A stretch of 64,000 bases of DNA from Franconibacter pulveris DSM 19144 (GTDB lineage Bacteria > Pseudomonadota > Gammaproteobacteria > Enterobacterales > Enterobacteriaceae). The notes beneath the pieces are model-generated. The model searched no databases. It was not told the DNA's origin and saw only the letters and a list, made by a program, of their open reading frames with translations. The translations under genes and the position numbers were made by a program. Positions within the stretch are counted from its first letter, which is position 1; each line of letters opens with the position of its first letter. Where the stretch lies: contig KK211223.1 in assembly GCA_000621185.1 (NCBI GenBank), positions 455,077-519,076 of the forward strand. Reading direction: 5' to 3'. Below, one piece after another: positions 25,489 to 37,080 of the stretch.

Positions 25489-26741
25489 TCAAGGCGACGG
25501 ACAGAAAACTGGTAGTTGGACTGGAGATCGGTACCGCAAAGGTTGCCGCTTTAGTAGGGGAAGTTCTGCCCGACGGTATGGTCAATATCATTGGCGTAGG
25601 GAGCTGCCCTTCCCGTGGTATGGATAAAGGCGGCGTTAACGACCTGGAATCGGTGGTGAAGTGCGTACAGCGCGCCATCGACCAGGCCGAACTGATGGCG
25701 GACTGCCAGATTTCGTCGGTATACCTGGCGCTGTCCGGCAAACACATCAGTTGCCAGAACGAAATCGGTATGGTGCCAATTTCTGAAGAAGAAGTTACAC
25801 AGGAAGATGTTGAAAACGTCGTCCATACCGCAAAATCGGTTCGCGTTCGTGATGAGCATCGCGTATTGCATGTGATTCCACAGGAATACGCTATTGATTA
25901 CCAGGAGGGGATTAAAAACCCCGTTGGGTTATCCGGCGTGCGTATGCAGGCAAAAGTGCACTTGATCACATGTCACAACGATATGGCGAAAAACATTGTT
26001 AAAGCCGTGGAACGTTGTGGTCTTAAAGTTGACCAACTCATTTTTGCCGGTCTTGCCGCCAGCTATTCCGTCTTAACAGAAGACGAACGTGAGCTGGGCG
26101 TCTGTGTAGTGGACATTGGTGGCGGTACAATGGACATGGCTGTCTACACTGGCGGCGCGTTGCGCCATACGAAAGTTATCCCTTACGCAGGGAATGTCGT
26201 CACTAGCGACATCGCCTATGCGTTTGGTACTCCACCGAGCGACGCCGAAGCGATTAAAGTTCGTCACGGCTGCGCGTTAGGTTCGCTGGTGGGGAAAGAT
26301 GAAAGCGTTGAAGTGCCAAGCGTGGGCGGGCGACCGCCGCGCAGCCTGCAACGCCAGACGCTGGCTGAAGTGATTGAGCCGCGTTATACCGAGCTGCTTA
26401 ACCTCGTTAACGAAGAGATCCTGCAGTTGCAGGAGCAGCTCCGCCAGCAGGGTGTGAAACATCATTTGGCGGCGGGGATTGTATTAACGGGTGGCGCGGC
26501 GCAAATTGAAGGCCTGGCTGCCTGCGCGCAGCGCGTATTCCATACGCAAGTGCGCATTGGGCAACCATTGAATATTACAGGTCTTACCGACTATGCCCAG
26601 GAGCCTTATTACTCCACGGCGGTGGGTTTGCTGCATTACGGCAAAGAAACCCACCTGAGCGGTGAGATGGAAGTGGAAAAGCGCGCCTCGGTGGGTTCGT
26701 GGATCAAGCGAATCAACAGTTGGCTGCGAAAAGAGTTTTAA
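25485..26741 (+). CDS. ftsA: Cell division protein FtsA
   Basis: This actin-like ATPase anchors FtsZ filaments to the inner membrane and recruits later division proteins. Actin-fold motifs are visible: the phosphate loop [14 protein letters not shown] (about 12-25), [14 protein letters not shown] near 208, and [14 protein letters not shown] near 331. The C-terminal amphipathic membrane-targeting helix [15 protein letters not shown] is intact. At 418 residues it is two shorter than E. coli FtsA, the deletion lying in the linker just before that helix. Confidence 0.97.
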   Translation: MIKATDRKLVVGLEIGTAKVAALVGEVLPDGMVNIIGVGSCPSRGMDKGGVNDLESVVKCVQRAIDQAELMADCQISSVYLALSGKHISCQNEIGMVPISEEEVTQEDVENVVHTAKSVRVRDEHRVLHVIPQEYAIDYQEGIKNPVGLSGVRMQAKVHLITCHNDMAKNIVKAVERCGLKVDQLIFAGLAASYSVLTEDERELGVCVVDIGGGTMDMAVYTGGALRHTKVIPYAGNVVTSDIAYAFGTPPSDAEAIKVRHGCALGSLVGKDESVEVPSVGGRPPRSLQRQTLAEVIEPRYTELLNLVNEEILQLQEQLRQQGVKHHLAAGIVLTGGAAQIEGLAACAQRVFHTQVRIGQPLNITGLTDYAQEPYYSTAVGLLHYGKETHLSGEMEVEKRASVGSWIKRINSWLRKEF

Positions 26742-26750
26742 TTTTTTTCA

Positions 26751-26775
26751 GAGACCGGACAAAATTAGCGGTCTC
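26751..26775 (+). repeat. Hairpin between ftsA and ftsZ
   Basis: GAGACCG (26751-26757) and CGGTCTC (26769-26775) form a perfect 7-bp inverted repeat with an 11-base loop. A T-rich run lies before it, not after it, so it does not look like a terminator. It sits about 20 bases before the ftsZ ribosome site (CGGAGAG) and may be a processing or mRNA-stability element. Confidence 0.45.
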
Positions 26776-26804
26776 AGGCGACAGGCACAAAACGGAGAGA
26801 AATT

Positions 26805-27956
26805 ATGTTTGAACCTATGGAACTGACCAACGACGCGGTGATTAAAGTCATCGGCGTCGGTGGTGGCGGTGGTAATGCCGTTGAACACATGGTGCGCGAG
26901 CGCATCGAAGGTGTTGAATTCTTCGCTGTGAACACCGATGCCCAGGCGTTGCGTAAAACGGCTGTAGGCCAGACCATCCAGATCGGCGGTGGCATCACCA
27001 AAGGTCTCGGCGCAGGCGCAAACCCTGAAGTGGGCCGTAATGCTGCCGAAGAAGATCGCGAAGCGCTGCGCGCTGCGCTGGATGGGGCGGATATGGTGTT
27101 CATCGCAGCCGGTATGGGCGGCGGTACAGGCACAGGCGCGGCGCCGGTCGTCGCGGAAGTTGCTAAAGATTTGGGTATCCTGACGGTTGCGGTTGTTACC
27201 AAGCCGTTCAACTTTGAAGGCAAAAAGCGCATGGCGTTTGCCGAACAGGGCATCGCGGAGCTCTCCAAGCATGTCGACTCGCTTATCACCATTCCTAACG
27301 ATAAGCTGTTGAAGGTGCTGGGTCGCGGTATCTCTCTGCTGGACGCTTTCGGCGCGGCGAATGACGTGCTGAAAGGCGCGGTACAGGGCATCGCCGAACT
27401 GATCACTCGTCCGGGCCTGATGAACGTCGACTTTGCAGACGTGCGCACCGTGATGTCCGAAATGGGCTACGCGATGATGGGCTCTGGCGTGGCGCGTGGT
27501 GAAGACCGTGCGGAAGAAGCGGCTGAAATGGCTATCTCCAGCCCGCTGCTGGAAGATATCGATCTCTCCGGCGCCCGCGGCGTGCTGGTCAACATTACCG
27601 CTGGCTTTGATTTGCGTCTGGATGAGTTCGAAACGGTGGGTAACACGATTCGCGCCTTCGCTTCTGATAACGCTACTGTGGTCATCGGTACTTCTCTTGA
27701 CCCGGATATGAACGATGAGCTGCGTGTTACTGTCGTGGCGACCGGTATCGGTATGGATAAGCGTCCGGAAATCACTCTGGTGACAAACAAACAAGCGCAG
27801 CAGCCAGTGATGGATCGCTATCAGCAGCATGGCATGGCGCCGCTGACGCAAGAGCAGAAACCGGCGTCGAAAGTGGTAAACGACACCACTTCACAGGCGG
27901 CGAAAGAGCCTGATTATCTGGATATTCCGGCCTTTTTGCGTAAGCAAGCCGACTAA
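26805..27956 (+). CDS. ftsZ: Tubulin-like cell division GTPase FtsZ
   Basis: FtsZ polymerises into the Z-ring that scaffolds division. The 383-residue protein has GTP-binding GVGGGGGNAVEHM near residue 18 and the tubulin signature GGGTGTG at 105-111. The T7-loop region NVDFADVRTVM is near 207, followed by a variable linker. The conserved C-terminal peptide DYLDIPAFLRKQAD binds FtsA and ZipA; ZapD also contacts the FtsZ tail. Length equals E. coli FtsZ. Confidence 0.98.
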   Translation: MFEPMELTNDAVIKVIGVGGGGGNAVEHMVRERIEGVEFFAVNTDAQALRKTAVGQTIQIGGGITKGLGAGANPEVGRNAAEEDREALRAALDGADMVFIAAGMGGGTGTGAAPVVAEVAKDLGILTVAVVTKPFNFEGKKRMAFAEQGIAELSKHVDSLITIPNDKLLKVLGRGISLLDAFGAANDVLKGAVQGIAELITRPGLMNVDFADVRTVMSEMGYAMMGSGVARGEDRAEEAAEMAISSPLLEDIDLSGARGVLVNITAGFDLRLDEFETVGNTIRAFASDNATVVIGTSLDPDMNDELRVTVVATGIGMDKRPEITLVTNKQAQQPVMDRYQQHGMAPLTQEQKPASKVVNDTTSQAAKEPDYLDIPAFLRKQAD

Positions 27957-27970
27957 GAATAAGCTGGAAG

Positions 27971-27999
27971 TTGGGGTTATCCGCTCTTTGTGCTAAAAT
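27971..27999 (+). promoter_or_regulatory. Candidate lpxC promoter
   Basis: TTGGGG (27971-27976) and TAAAAT (27994-27999) are spaced by exactly 17 bases, between the ftsZ stop and lpxC. Transcription would start near 28006, giving a leader of about 50 bases. Confidence 0.65.
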
Positions 28000-28036
28000 G
28001 CGCTGTCGGTTGTGATGTACACTATCGGTAAGGTGA

Positions 28037-28975
<939 letters not shown>

Positions 28976-28993
28976 TCCTGGCGGTTTAAAGAT

Positions 28994-29050
28994 AACGACT
29001 GGTTGATTCAGGTACTCTCTCCGGCCTGAATTGCCAGTCGTTTCTATTTT
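28994..29050 (+). terminator. Long-stem intrinsic terminator of lpxC
   Basis: AACGACTGG (28994-29002) pairs with CCAGTCGTT (29034-29042), and inside it ATTCAGG (29006-29012) pairs with CCTGAAT (29025-29031). The helix is about 16 bp with a small internal loop and is followed by a T-rich stretch, making an efficient terminator between lpxC and secM. Confidence 0.85.
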
Positions 29051-29234
29051 TATCGATTAATTTTCTCGCTTTCCCCCTTCATTTCTGCCTCGGCGCATTC
29101 AATTGCCTTTTTCCTGTTCGTTTTTAGACCGCTTCGCTTGCGATACTGCTGCCGCTGTGCGGGATTAATGTTACTATTTATGCGCTCGTTTCTATGAACT
29201 TCGACAGGGCCACGCCTTGTCCCCGGTGAATAAA

Positions 29235-29744
29235 GTGTCTGGAATTTTTACGTGTTGGCGAAAATTAGGCAGGCGTTACTTTTGGCCGCATCTCCTTTTG
29301 GGGATGGTCGCGGCAAGCCTTGGCCTGCCCGCGTTAGCCAGTACTGCTGAACCCGGCGCGCCCGCGGAAGCGGCAACGAGTAATTTAAATCGCGTTAATC
29401 CGATACGCTTAGACAGTCTGGCGCTATTGCAGGACGCTAACCGTCGTCCTTCATTCAGTGTTGACTACTGGCACCAGCACGCCATCCGTACGGTTATTCG
29501 CCACCTTTCTTTCGCCATGACGCCGCAGGCTGCTTCGGTCGCAAAAGAAGAGACTCTGCCGCTTCAGGTACAACATCTTGCGCTGCTTGATACGCTCAGC
29601 GTTTTGCTGACGCAAGAAAATCTGTCGTCTGGCAAAGCGCAGCCTGATGCCTTTTTGCCTCACCCACCTGTTAATGTCTTTCGCGTCACGGACTGGATAA
29701 GTCGCGTTCAGGCTATTCGCGCAGGTCCACAACGTCCTTGCTAA
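29235..29744 (+). CDS. secM: Secretion monitor SecM
   Basis: SecM is an exported regulatory protein whose translation arrest senses Sec activity and induces secA. A long signal peptide has a hydrophobic core ([19 protein letters not shown], about residues 17-35). The C-terminal arrest peptide is [17 protein letters not shown], residues 149-165, and keeps F149, W154, I155, R162, G164 and P165 in the E. coli spacing. I chose GTG at 29235 because it gives the family N-terminus M(V)SGIF and 169 residues; in-frame GTG and TTG codons lie upstream at 29226 and 29217. Confidence 0.9.
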   Translation: MSGIFTCWRKLGRRYFWPHLLLGMVAASLGLPALASTAEPGAPAEAATSNLNRVNPIRLDSLALLQDANRRPSFSVDYWHQHAIRTVIRHLSFAMTPQAASVAKEETLPLQVQHLALLDTLSVLLTQENLSSGKAQPDAFLPHPPVNVFRVTDWISRVQAIRAGPQRPC

Positions 29745-29788
29745 AACGTTTACCCCCTGAATTAACTAACTTCGCTAAGCAAGGCGTT
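29731..29788 (+). promoter_or_regulatory. secM-secA RNA helix controlling secA translation
   Basis: The end of secM (AACGTCCTTGCT, 29731-29742) pairs with AGCAAGGCGTT (29778-29788), an 11-bp helix with one bulged base. It ends next to the secA ribosome site (TTTGAG, ATG at 29801). A ribosome stalled with the proline codon at 29727-29729 would cover the left arm and open the helix. This matches the known SecM mechanism. Confidence 0.8.
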
Positions 29789-29800
29789 TGAGATTTTATT

Positions 29801-32506
29801 ATGCTAATCAAATTATTAACTAAAGTTTTCGGCAGTCGTAACGACCGTACTTTGCGCCGCATGCGCAAAGCTGTCACCCTGATTAACAGTATGGAGCCTG
29901 AGCTGGAGAAGCTCTCCGATGATGAGCTGAAAGGGAAAACCGCTGAATTCCGCGCCCGCCTTGAGAAAGGCGAGGTGCTGGAGAACCTGTTGCCAGAAGC
30001 GTTCGCCGTAGTCCGTGAAGCCAGCAAGCGCGTTTTCGGCATGCGTCACTTTGACGTACAGCTGCTGGGCGGTATGGTGCTGAATGACCGCTGCATCGCG
30101 GAGATGCGTACCGGTGAAGGTAAAACCCTGACCGCAACGCTGCCTGCTTACCTGAACGCCCTGACCGGCAAAGGCGTGCACGTTGTTACCGTCAACGATT
30201 ATCTCGCCCAGCGTGACGCCGAAAACAACCGTCCGCTTTTTGAGTTCCTTGGTCTGACCGTCGGCATCAACCTGCCGGGCATGCCTGCTCCGGCGAAGCG
30301 TGAAGCATACGCTGCTGATATTACTTACGGCACCAACAACGAATACGGCTTCGATTACCTGCGCGACAACATGGCTTTCAGCCCTGAAGAACGCGTACAG
30401 CGTAAACTGCACTATGCGCTGGTGGATGAGGTGGACTCCATCCTTATCGACGAAGCGCGTACGCCGCTTATCATCTCCGGCCCGGCGGAAGACAGCTCCG
30501 AGCTTTACAAGAAAGTTAATAAAATCATTCCTCATCTGGTGCGTCAGGAAAAAGAAGACTCTGATACGTTCCAGGGCGAGGGCCATTTCTCTGTTGATGA
30601 AAAAGCGCGGCAGGTTAACCTGACCGAGCGCGGCCTGGTGCTGGTGGAAGAGCTTTTGGTTAACGAAGGCATCATGGAAGAGGGCGAGTCGCTCTATTCT
30701 CCTGCCAACATCATGCTGATGCACCATGTTACCGCTGCGCTGCGCGCTCATGCGCTCTTTACCCGCGATGTGGATTATATCGTTAAAGATGGCGAAGTTA
30801 TCATCGTTGACGAGCACACCGGGCGTACCATGCAAGGTCGCCGCTGGTCTGATGGTCTGCACCAGGCCGTTGAAGCCAAAGAAGGCGTGCAGATCCAGAA
30901 TGAAAACCAGACGCTGGCCTCCATCACCTTCCAGAACTATTTCCGTCTTTATGAGAAGCTGGCAGGGATGACCGGTACAGCAGATACCGAAGCCTTTGAA
31001 TTCAGTTCAATCTACAAGCTGGATACCGTCGTCGTGCCAACCAACCGCCCGATGATCCGTAAGGATCTGCCGGACCTGGTTTATATGACCGAAGCGGAGA
31101 AAATCGCGGCGATTATCGAAGATATCAAGGAGCGTACCGCTAAAGGCCAGCCGGTGCTGGTTGGTACCATCTCGATTGAAAAATCAGAGCTGGTATCGCA
31201 GGAGCTGACCAAAGCGGGTATCCAGCACAACGTGCTGAACGCCAAGTTCCATGCGCGCGAAGCAGATATCGTGGCGCAAGCTGGTTATCCGGGTACGGTG
31301 ACCATTGCTACCAACATGGCGGGCCGTGGTACCGATATCATGCTGGGTGGCAGCTGGCAGGCGGAAATTGCTGAACTGGAAAATCCGACGCCGGAGCAAA
31401 TCGCCCAGATTAAAGCGGACTGGCAGAAGCGCCATGATGACGTACTGGCTGCCGGTGGCCTGCATATCATTGGTACCGAGCGTCATGAATCCCGCCGTAT
31501 CGATAACCAGCTGCGCGGCCGTTCCGGTCGTCAGGGCGATGCCGGTTCCTCTCGCTTCTACCTCTCTATGGAAGATGCGCTGATGCGTATTTTTGCATCC
31601 GATCGCGTTTCTAACATGATGCGTAAACTGGGCATGAAGCCGGGCGAGGCTATCGAGCACCCATGGGTGACCAAAGCTATCGCCAACGCACAGCGCAAGG
31701 TCGAGAGCCGCAACTTCGATATCCGTAAGCAACTGCTGGAATATGATGATGTGGCCAACGATCAGCGTCGCGCTATCTATACGCAGCGTAACGAATTGCT
31801 GGACGTGGCGGATATTAGCGACACCGTTAACAGCATCCGCGAAGATGTCTTCAAAACCACAATCGACGCGCATATTCCGCCGCAGTCTCTGGAAGAGATG
31901 TGGGATATCCCAGGCCTGCAGGAGCGCCTGAAAAACGATTTCGATCTTGAATTGCCGATTGCGGACTGGCTGGATAAAGAGCCGGATCTGCATGAAGAGA
32001 CGCTGCGCCAGCGCATTCTGGATACCGCTATTGACGTTTACAAGCGCAAGGAAGAAGTCGTAGGCGCAGAAATGATGCGCAACTTCGAAAAAGGCGTAAT
32101 GTTGCAGACGCTAGACTCCCTGTGGAAAGAGCATCTGGCGGCGATGGACTACCTGCGTCAGGGTATTCATCTGCGCGGCTATGCGCAGAAAGATCCAAAG
32201 CAGGAGTATAAGCGTGAGTCTTTCGCTATGTTCGCCTCGATGCTGGAATCACTGAAATATGAAGTGATCAGCACGCTCAGCAAGGTTCAGGTGCGCATGC
32301 CGGAAGAAGTGGAAGAGATGGAGCAGCAGCGTCGCCTGGAAGCGGAGCGTCTGGCGCAGATGCAGCAGCTCAGCCATCAGGACGATCAGTCTGCTGCTGC
32401 GGCGGCTATCGCCGAGCAAACCGGTGAGCGCAAAGTGGGCCGTAACGACCCTTGCCCTTGCGGTTCCGGTAAAAAATATAAACAGTGCCATGGCCGTCTG
32501 AGCTAA
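29801..32506 (+). CDS. secA: Preprotein translocase ATPase SecA
   Basis: SecA drives proteins through SecYEG. The 901-residue protein has Walker A TGEGKTLT (K108), the [15 protein letters not shown] Walker B region near 209-223, and the second nucleotide-binding fold with [14 protein letters not shown] near 504. The C-terminal linker ends in the zinc-binding [13 protein letters not shown] motif that contacts SecB and ribosomes. Length equals E. coli SecA. Translation is probably coupled to SecM through the helix just upstream. Confidence 0.98.
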   Translation: MLIKLLTKVFGSRNDRTLRRMRKAVTLINSMEPELEKLSDDELKGKTAEFRARLEKGEVLENLLPEAFAVVREASKRVFGMRHFDVQLLGGMVLNDRCIAEMRTGEGKTLTATLPAYLNALTGKGVHVVTVNDYLAQRDAENNRPLFEFLGLTVGINLPGMPAPAKREAYAADITYGTNNEYGFDYLRDNMAFSPEERVQRKLHYALVDEVDSILIDEARTPLIISGPAEDSSELYKKVNKIIPHLVRQEKEDSDTFQGEGHFSVDEKARQVNLTERGLVLVEELLVNEGIMEEGESLYSPANIMLMHHVTAALRAHALFTRDVDYIVKDGEVIIVDEHTGRTMQGRRWSDGLHQAVEAKEGVQIQNENQTLASITFQNYFRLYEKLAGMTGTADTEAFEFSSIYKLDTVVVPTNRPMIRKDLPDLVYMTEAEKIAAIIEDIKERTAKGQPVLVGTISIEKSELVSQELTKAGIQHNVLNAKFHAREADIVAQAGYPGTVTIATNMAGRGTDIMLGGSWQAEIAELENPTPEQIAQIKADWQKRHDDVLAAGGLHIIGTERHESRRIDNQLRGRSGRQGDAGSSRFYLSMEDALMRIFASDRVSNMMRKLGMKPGEAIEHPWVTKAIANAQRKVESRNFDIRKQLLEYDDVANDQRRAIYTQRNELLDVADISDTVNSIREDVFKTTIDAHIPPQSLEEMWDIPGLQERLKNDFDLELPIADWLDKEPDLHEETLRQRILDTAIDVYKRKEEVVGAEMMRNFEKGVMLQTLDSLWKEHLAAMDYLRQGIHLRGYAQKDPKQEYKRESFAMFASMLESLKYEVISTLSKVQVRMPEEVEEMEQQRRLEAERLAQMQQLSHQDDQSAAAAAIAEQTGERKVGRNDPCPCGSGKKYKQCHGRLS

Positions 32507-32520
32507 GGCACCCAGAAACA

Positions 32521-32549
32521 AAAAGGCGCAGCGTGCTGCGCCTTTTTTT
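32521..32549 (+). terminator. Intrinsic terminator between secA and mutT
   Basis: AAAAGGCGCAG (32521-32531) and its complement CTGCGCCTTTT form an approximately 11-bp stem with loop CGTG, and the T run extends to 32549. mutT starts 14 bases later, so read-through or an overlapping promoter must serve it. Confidence 0.85.
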
Positions 32550-32562
32550 ACGGGTAAAGCAA

Positions 32563-32955
32563 ATGAAAAAACTGACTATCGCAACAGGCATTATTCGTAA
32601 TCGCCAGGGGGAAATCTTTATTACGCGTCGCGCCGCAGACGCGCATATGGCGAATAAATGGGAATTTCCGGGCGGTAAAGTAGAAGAAGGCGAAAGCCCC
32701 GAGCAAGCGCTGAGGCGCGAGCTGGCTGAAGAAACAGGGATCAACGTTACATCCGCCACGCTCTTTGAATCGCTGGACTACCAGTTTCCGGACAGGCACA
32801 TCACCTTGTGGTTTTTCCTGGTAGAGAGCTGGGAAGGCGAGCCGTGGGGCAAAGAAGGGCAGCCGGGAAGATGGGTGTCGCAGCGCGAGCTCATCGCCGA
32901 CGAGTTCCCGCCCGCTAATGAGCCCGTTATCACTAAACTGCGTCAGTTGCCTTAA
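32563..32955 (+). CDS. mutT: 8-oxo-dGTP pyrophosphohydrolase MutT
   Basis: MutT hydrolyses 8-oxo-dGTP and prevents A:T to C:G mutations. The complete Nudix box GX5EX7REUXEEXGU spans residues 38-60. I chose ATG 32563 because it yields [13 protein letters not shown], the family N-terminus, and 130 residues; an open frame continues upstream into secA. The stop overlaps the yacG stop from the other strand by 4 bases, so the genes converge tightly. Confidence 0.96.
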   Translation: MKKLTIATGIIRNRQGEIFITRRAADAHMANKWEFPGGKVEEGESPEQALRRELAEETGINVTSATLFESLDYQFPDRHITLWFFLVESWEGEPWGKEGQPGRWVSQRELIADEFPPANEPVITKLRQLP

Positions 32956-33146
32956 GGCTGCTGTTCGCTCCAGTCGTCGCTTTCAGAGCGGTCGCCGCTG
33001 CTTGGGATCCGCTTCTCTTCATCCGCCCATTCGCCAAGATCGATAAGCTGGCAACGCTTAGAGCAGAAAGGGCGGTAAGGGTTTTTCTCGCTCCACTCCA
33101 CAGGCTTCCCGCAGGTGGGGCAGTTAACTACGGCAATATCAGACAT
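32952..33146 (-). CDS. yacG: DNA gyrase inhibitor YacG (zinc-finger)
   Basis: This 64-residue protein has a CxxC-x15-CxxxC zinc site, cysteines 9, 12, 28 and 32, followed by an acidic tail. The family binds GyrB and inhibits gyrase. It is the third gene of coaE-zapD-yacG on the minus strand, 18 bases after zapD. Length is one residue below what I recall for E. coli. Confidence 0.93.
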   Translation of the reverse strand: MSDIAVVNCPTCGKPVEWSEKNPYRPFCSKRCQLIDLGEWADEEKRIPSSGDRSESDDWSEQQP

Positions 33147-33164
33147 ACATGACTCCAGGCTTGC

Positions 33165-33908
33165 TTAGCAACAAGCCAGTTCAAAATCGAACCGCTCCGG
33201 CACACGGCCATGTTCACTGTCGAGCGGCATAAAGCGAATAGCAAAACGGCTTTTATGACCGGATACCTGCGGATAAAGCGCATCGGTCAACTGCAATTGA
33301 AGGCGCAGTAAATCGGCGTCTTCGCCGTTATCCTGGTAAAAGCCGTTGAGGCTGGTCTGTTTGCGAAACGGCGCGGAGTGACGAATCAGATCCAGTATCA
33401 TGTCCAGGGCCTGGGTCAGCGGTTGCAGGCTTGCAAGCCAGCTATCGACCAGGCGGTCGCGTTGCTCCTGCGGCACATGCAGCCATAAATGCAGCGTAGG
33501 CAAATCGAAGCTGCAACAGCCGCCCGGAATGCTCAGACGCTGGCGCACCAGAGCGATGAGCTTGTCTTCACGCAGCGTCTGACCCAGGCGTGGCGCGGCC
33601 ATCAGCGTGGCGCTGCGTTGCTTAAGCTCCTGACGCAACTGCGCGATACGATCGTTATCAACACCCGGCACTTCTGCCCAGCTTTGCAGTTTGCGCTGCT
33701 GGCGTTCAAATTCTTTGTGTAACTCTGCGCGGATATCGCCGCGCTCAAAAACATCCAGCAGATCGCCTACATTGCGAAAAAAGTGAAGCGCTGATGCGTG
33801 ATCGCTGACAGGCAAATGGGATTTCATTTGCTGGATCAGAAATTCAATACGCAGCCAGGTGCGCATTTTTTCATTAAGGGGATGTTCAAAAAGAACCTGG
33901 GTATGCAT
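33165..33908 (-). CDS. zapD: FtsZ-binding protein ZapD
   Basis: The 247-residue cytoplasmic protein crosslinks FtsZ filaments through the FtsZ C-terminal tail. It begins [22 protein letters not shown] and is mostly helical, ending in a beta-rich domain (about residues 195-247), as in the ZapD family. The start overlaps the coaE stop (TAATG). Confidence 0.95.
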   Translation of the reverse strand: MHTQVLFEHPLNEKMRTWLRIEFLIQQMKSHLPVSDHASALHFFRNVGDLLDVFERGDIRAELHKEFERQQRKLQSWAEVPGVDNDRIAQLRQELKQRSATLMAAPRLGQTLREDKLIALVRQRLSIPGGCCSFDLPTLHLWLHVPQEQRDRLVDSWLASLQPLTQALDMILDLIRHSAPFRKQTSLNGFYQDNGEDADLLRLQLQLTDALYPQVSGHKSRFAIRFMPLDSEHGRVPERFDFELACC

Positions 33909-34528
33909 TACCTGTTTTCCTGTTGTGCTGCCTGCGCCGCCAGATGCTGATAGCGCTGGTGCAGACGTTCCACGTCTGCGGCAAGGGCATCTGGCGCGCC
34001 GTTATTATTAATCACATCATCCGCAATGGTTAAGCGCGCTTCGCGCGTCGTCTGCGCGGCGAGGATCTGCTCTGCATGCTCGCGTGAAACATTGTCCCGC
34101 AACATGGTTCGCTGGATCTGCGTTTCGGGCGTTACATCGACCACCAGCACGCGGTCGGCCCGCTTATGAAGCTGGTTTTCAACCAGTAGCGGCACTACCC
34201 ACAGCACATAAGGCGAGGTAGCCTGCGCGATTTCTGTACGCGTTTGCTGTTGAATCAGCGGGTGAAGCAGCGCGTTAAGCCAGGCTTTTTCTTCGGGCTT
34301 CGCAAAGATCCTTTCTCTGAGCGCGCGACGATTAAGAGTGCCATCGGGATGGAGAATAGATTGACCAAAATGCGTGGCGATAGCCTCAAGGGCGGGCTGC
34401 CCGGGTTCCACAACCTGTCGGGCAATAATATCTGCATCGATAACAGTAACGCCTAAACGGGAAAAGGCATCGGCGACAGTACTTTTTCCACTACCAATTC
34501 CCCCCGTCAACGCGACCGTATAACCCAT
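33908..34528 (-). CDS. coaE: Dephospho-CoA kinase
   Basis: The enzyme phosphorylates the 3'-hydroxyl of dephospho-CoA, the last step of coenzyme A synthesis. The P-loop GGIGSGKST spans residues 9-17 and is followed by [17 protein letters not shown], the CoA-kinase signature. Its 206 residues equal E. coli CoaE. It leads the operon with zapD and yacG and is divergent from guaC. Confidence 0.96.
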   Translation of the reverse strand: MGYTVALTGGIGSGKSTVADAFSRLGVTVIDADIIARQVVEPGQPALEAIATHFGQSILHPDGTLNRRALRERIFAKPEEKAWLNALLHPLIQQQTRTEIAQATSPYVLWVVPLLVENQLHKRADRVLVVDVTPETQIQRTMLRDNVSREHAEQILAAQTTREARLTIADDVINNNGAPDALAADVERLHQRYQHLAAQAAQQENR

Positions 34529-34698
34529 AACGCCATCATCCAGAATGTTGTAAAAACAAAACGTTAGCGGGAGGCTTTTTTGGCTTTGTCACGCCGGGCC
34601 CGCCACCGGGAAAGAAAAAGCGAACCTGATGAAACCGCTTTTCTCTCCACAAGGTAAATTTATAGGATTGTAGCGTAAAAAAGAGCGCTTTCGCAGTC

Positions 34699-34726
34699 TT
34701 GCGGGCCCATTATTAGTGCGTATGAT
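34699..34726 (+). promoter_or_regulatory. Candidate guaC promoter
   Basis: TTGCGG (34699-34704) and TATGAT (34721-34726) have a 16-base spacer and lie 78 bases before guaC. The rest of the 276-base coaE-guaC gap shows no gene. Confidence 0.4.
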
Positions 34727-34804
34727 AGCGTCACTGGAGTTGGCAGTTGTTCCGCCGCTTACGCTTACGTTCACGCGTTCATCGCCATTACCAGGAATCC
34801 GCTC

Positions 34805-35848
34805 ATGCGTATTGAAGAAGATCTGAAGTTAGGTTTTAAAGACGTTCTTATCCGCCCTAAACGCTCTACCCTCAAAAGCCGCTCCGAAGTCGAGCTTGCT
34901 CGTCAATTCACATTCAAACAGTCTGGCGTTCAGTGGTCCGGCGTACCTATTATCGCCGCTAACATGGATACCGTCGGTACCTTTGATATGGCGAAAGCGC
35001 TGGCGGCATTCGATATTCTGACTGCCGTACATAAGCACTATAGCGTGCAGGAGTGGCAGGAATTCCTGGACGCCGTGCCGGAAACCGTGTTGCAGCACGT
35101 GATCGTTTCTACTGGCACTTCTGACGACGATTTTAATAAAACCAAAGAGATTCTGGCGCTTTCTCCGTTGCTTAAATTTATCTGTATTGATGTCGCGAAC
35201 GGCTATTCCGAGCATTTCGTGCAATTCGTCAGTAAAGCGCGTAAAGCCTGGCCGGACAAAGCGATTATCGCGGGCAACGTGGTGACCGGTGAGATGTGTG
35301 AAGAACTTATTCTCGCAGGCGCGGATATCGTTAAAGTGGGCATCGGTCCGGGCTCGGTTTGCACCACGCGAGTGAAAACCGGCGTCGGCTATCCGCAACT
35401 TTCTGCGGTTATCGAATGCGCTGACGCAGCGCACGGTCTGGGCGGGCGTATTATCAGCGATGGTGGCTGCACCGTGCCGGGGGATGTGGCGAAGGCGTTT
35501 GGCGGCGGCGCGGATTTCGTTATGCTGGGCGGCATGCTGGCGGGCCACGATGAGAGCGGCGGCACTGTGGTTGAGCAAGATGGCGAGAAATTTATGCTGT
35601 TCTACGGGATGAGTTCCGAGTCTGCAATGAACCGCCACGTGGGCGGCGTTGCGCAATACCGCGCGGCAGAAGGTAAAACGGTGAAGCTCCCGCTGCGCGG
35701 CCCGGTAGAAAATACCGCTCGCGATATTATGGGCGGGCTGCGTTCCGCCTGCACTTACGTCGGCGCTTCTCGTCTGAAAGAGCTGACCAAACGCACCACT
35801 TTTATCCGCGTTCAGGAACAGGAAAACCGCGTTTTCAACACACTGTGA
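34805..35848 (+). CDS. guaC: GMP reductase
   Basis: The enzyme reduces GMP to IMP and ammonia with NADPH, feeding guanine nucleotides back to adenine. The 347-residue IMPDH/GMPR-type TIM barrel has the catalytic cysteine in [15 protein letters not shown] (C186), the glycine-rich [15 protein letters not shown] near 234, and the flap with [25 protein letters not shown]. It lacks a CBS insert, as expected for GMP reductase. It is monocistronic, with a terminator downstream. Confidence 0.97.
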   Translation: MRIEEDLKLGFKDVLIRPKRSTLKSRSEVELARQFTFKQSGVQWSGVPIIAANMDTVGTFDMAKALAAFDILTAVHKHYSVQEWQEFLDAVPETVLQHVIVSTGTSDDDFNKTKEILALSPLLKFICIDVANGYSEHFVQFVSKARKAWPDKAIIAGNVVTGEMCEELILAGADIVKVGIGPGSVCTTRVKTGVGYPQLSAVIECADAAHGLGGRIISDGGCTVPGDVAKAFGGGADFVMLGGMLAGHDESGGTVVEQDGEKFMLFYGMSSESAMNRHVGGVAQYRAAEGKTVKLPLRGPVENTARDIMGGLRSACTYVGASRLKELTKRTTFIRVQEQENRVFNTL

Positions 35849-35856
35849 TGTTCCCA

Positions 35857-35883
35857 AACCGGCGCAGCCTCTGCGCCGGTTTA
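35857..35883. terminator. Shared terminator of convergent guaC and hofC
   Basis: AACCGGCGCAG (35857-35867) pairs with CTGCGCCGGTT (35871-35881) around a 3-base loop. The T run on each side is short, so it is a moderate bidirectional terminator between convergent genes. Confidence 0.65.
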
Positions 35884-37080
35884 TCGCACGCCGCTCATGG
35901 CATCGCCCAGGTTAAACAGCGGCAGGTACATCGCAATCACCAGCGTACCTATAATCAGCCCAATCACAATCATCATGATGGGTTCAAGCGAAGTCGCCAG
36001 CGTTTCCGCTCGCAGCTGCGTTTGTTGAGTATGCCATTGCGCAAGACGCGCCAGCATGATGTCCAGCGCGCCGGTCTCTTCGCCTGTCCGTATCATCTGC
36101 ATACACAACGTACTGAACCCGGCTTCGTTTTCTATCGCCTGACAGAAAGGCAACCCTTGCGCTATCTTCGTGCGGATCCGCGCAATCGTTGCTTGCCAGA
36201 AGGGAGAGGAGAGCGTCATTTCTACTGAGGTTAACCCCTGCAGCAGGGGGATGCCCGACTGCTGCGTCATCGTCAGCACGGTATAAATCTGGCTGAGTTT
36301 CTGGCCACGCAACAACAGACCGAACAGCGGCAGTTTAAGCCCCATCTTTTCTTCAGCCAGCCGCCAGGCGGGACGTTTGCGGAAAAATACGATAGCGGCG
36401 ATGCAAAGCGTTCCCGCGCTTATCCATACCGGACCATAGCGTGTAAGCCCCTGCGAAAACGCGATAACCGCACGCGTTATCCAGGGCAATGGCGTTGAAA
36501 AAGAGGCGTAAATCGCCGCGAATTGCGGCAGCACAAACCCCGCCATGCCCAGAGTCATCGCCAGCGCCATAATAAGGATAATCACCGGATAACGCAGCGC
36601 TTTGCCGACTAACTGGCGAAGACGCTGCTGCTCTTCCTGTTGGTTTGCCAGCTTCTCGCAGCAAATATCCAGCTTACCCGTCATCTCGCCGGTGTTAACT
36701 AAAGAGACCGCCAGTGGCGTGAATACGTCCGGCCATGCCTTCATCGCCTGAGAAAGCGTTACACCGCGCTGGACTTCGCCGGCAATTTGCTTCAGCAGCG
36801 CGCGCCATTGAGCGGAACTTTGCTGTTGGGCAAGCAACGCTAATCCATCGGTAAGAGAAACGCCCGCCTGTAGCAGCGTTGCCAGTTGGCGAATAACCGG
36901 CAGGCTGTGCATACCCCGCCAGAGACGTTTATTCACCGCGGCCTTGCGTAACGAAAGCGGATGCAACCCGGCCTCGCTGAGATGCAGCAAGGCCTGAGGG
37001 CGGTCGCTTGCCCAGAGCTGGCCGCTCAGGCGCTCTCCCTGGTTGTTTAGCCCTTGCCAGCGCCAGAGTTGATTAGCCAT
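35881..37080 (-). CDS. hofC: Type IV pilus / type II secretion inner-membrane protein HofC
   Basis: This is a GspF/PilC-family platform protein of type IV pilus assembly. The 399 residues contain two copies of the GspF cytoplasmic domain (about 70-190 and 270-390). Each ends in a hydrophobic helix, with the typical pattern LATLLQAGVSLTDGLALLA near 66. It overlaps hofB by 8 bases in the order ppdD-hofB-hofC, which is transcribed leftward. In E. coli K-12 these genes are poorly expressed; expression here is unknown. Confidence 0.94.
   Translation of the reverse strand: MANQLWRWQGLNNQGERLSGQLWASDRPQALLHLSEAGLHPLSLRKAAVNKRLWRGMHSLPVIRQLATLLQAGVSLTDGLALLAQQQSSAQWRALLKQIAGEVQRGVTLSQAMKAWPDVFTPLAVSLVNTGEMTGKLDICCEKLANQQEEQQRLRQLVGKALRYPVIILIMALAMTLGMAGFVLPQFAAIYASFSTPLPWITRAVIAFSQGLTRYGPVWISAGTLCIAAIVFFRKRPAWRLAEEKMGLKLPLFGLLLRGQKLSQIYTVLTMTQQSGIPLLQGLTSVEMTLSSPFWQATIARIRTKIAQGLPFCQAIENEAGFSTLCMQMIRTGEETGALDIMLARLAQWHTQQTQLRAETLATSLEPIMMIVIGLIIGTLVIAMYLPLFNLGDAMSGVR

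Noticed and set aside
29217-29234. Upstream TTG or GTG start for secM
   Set aside because: The GTG at 29235 gives the family N-terminus. The upstream codons would add residues absent from the E. coli protein.
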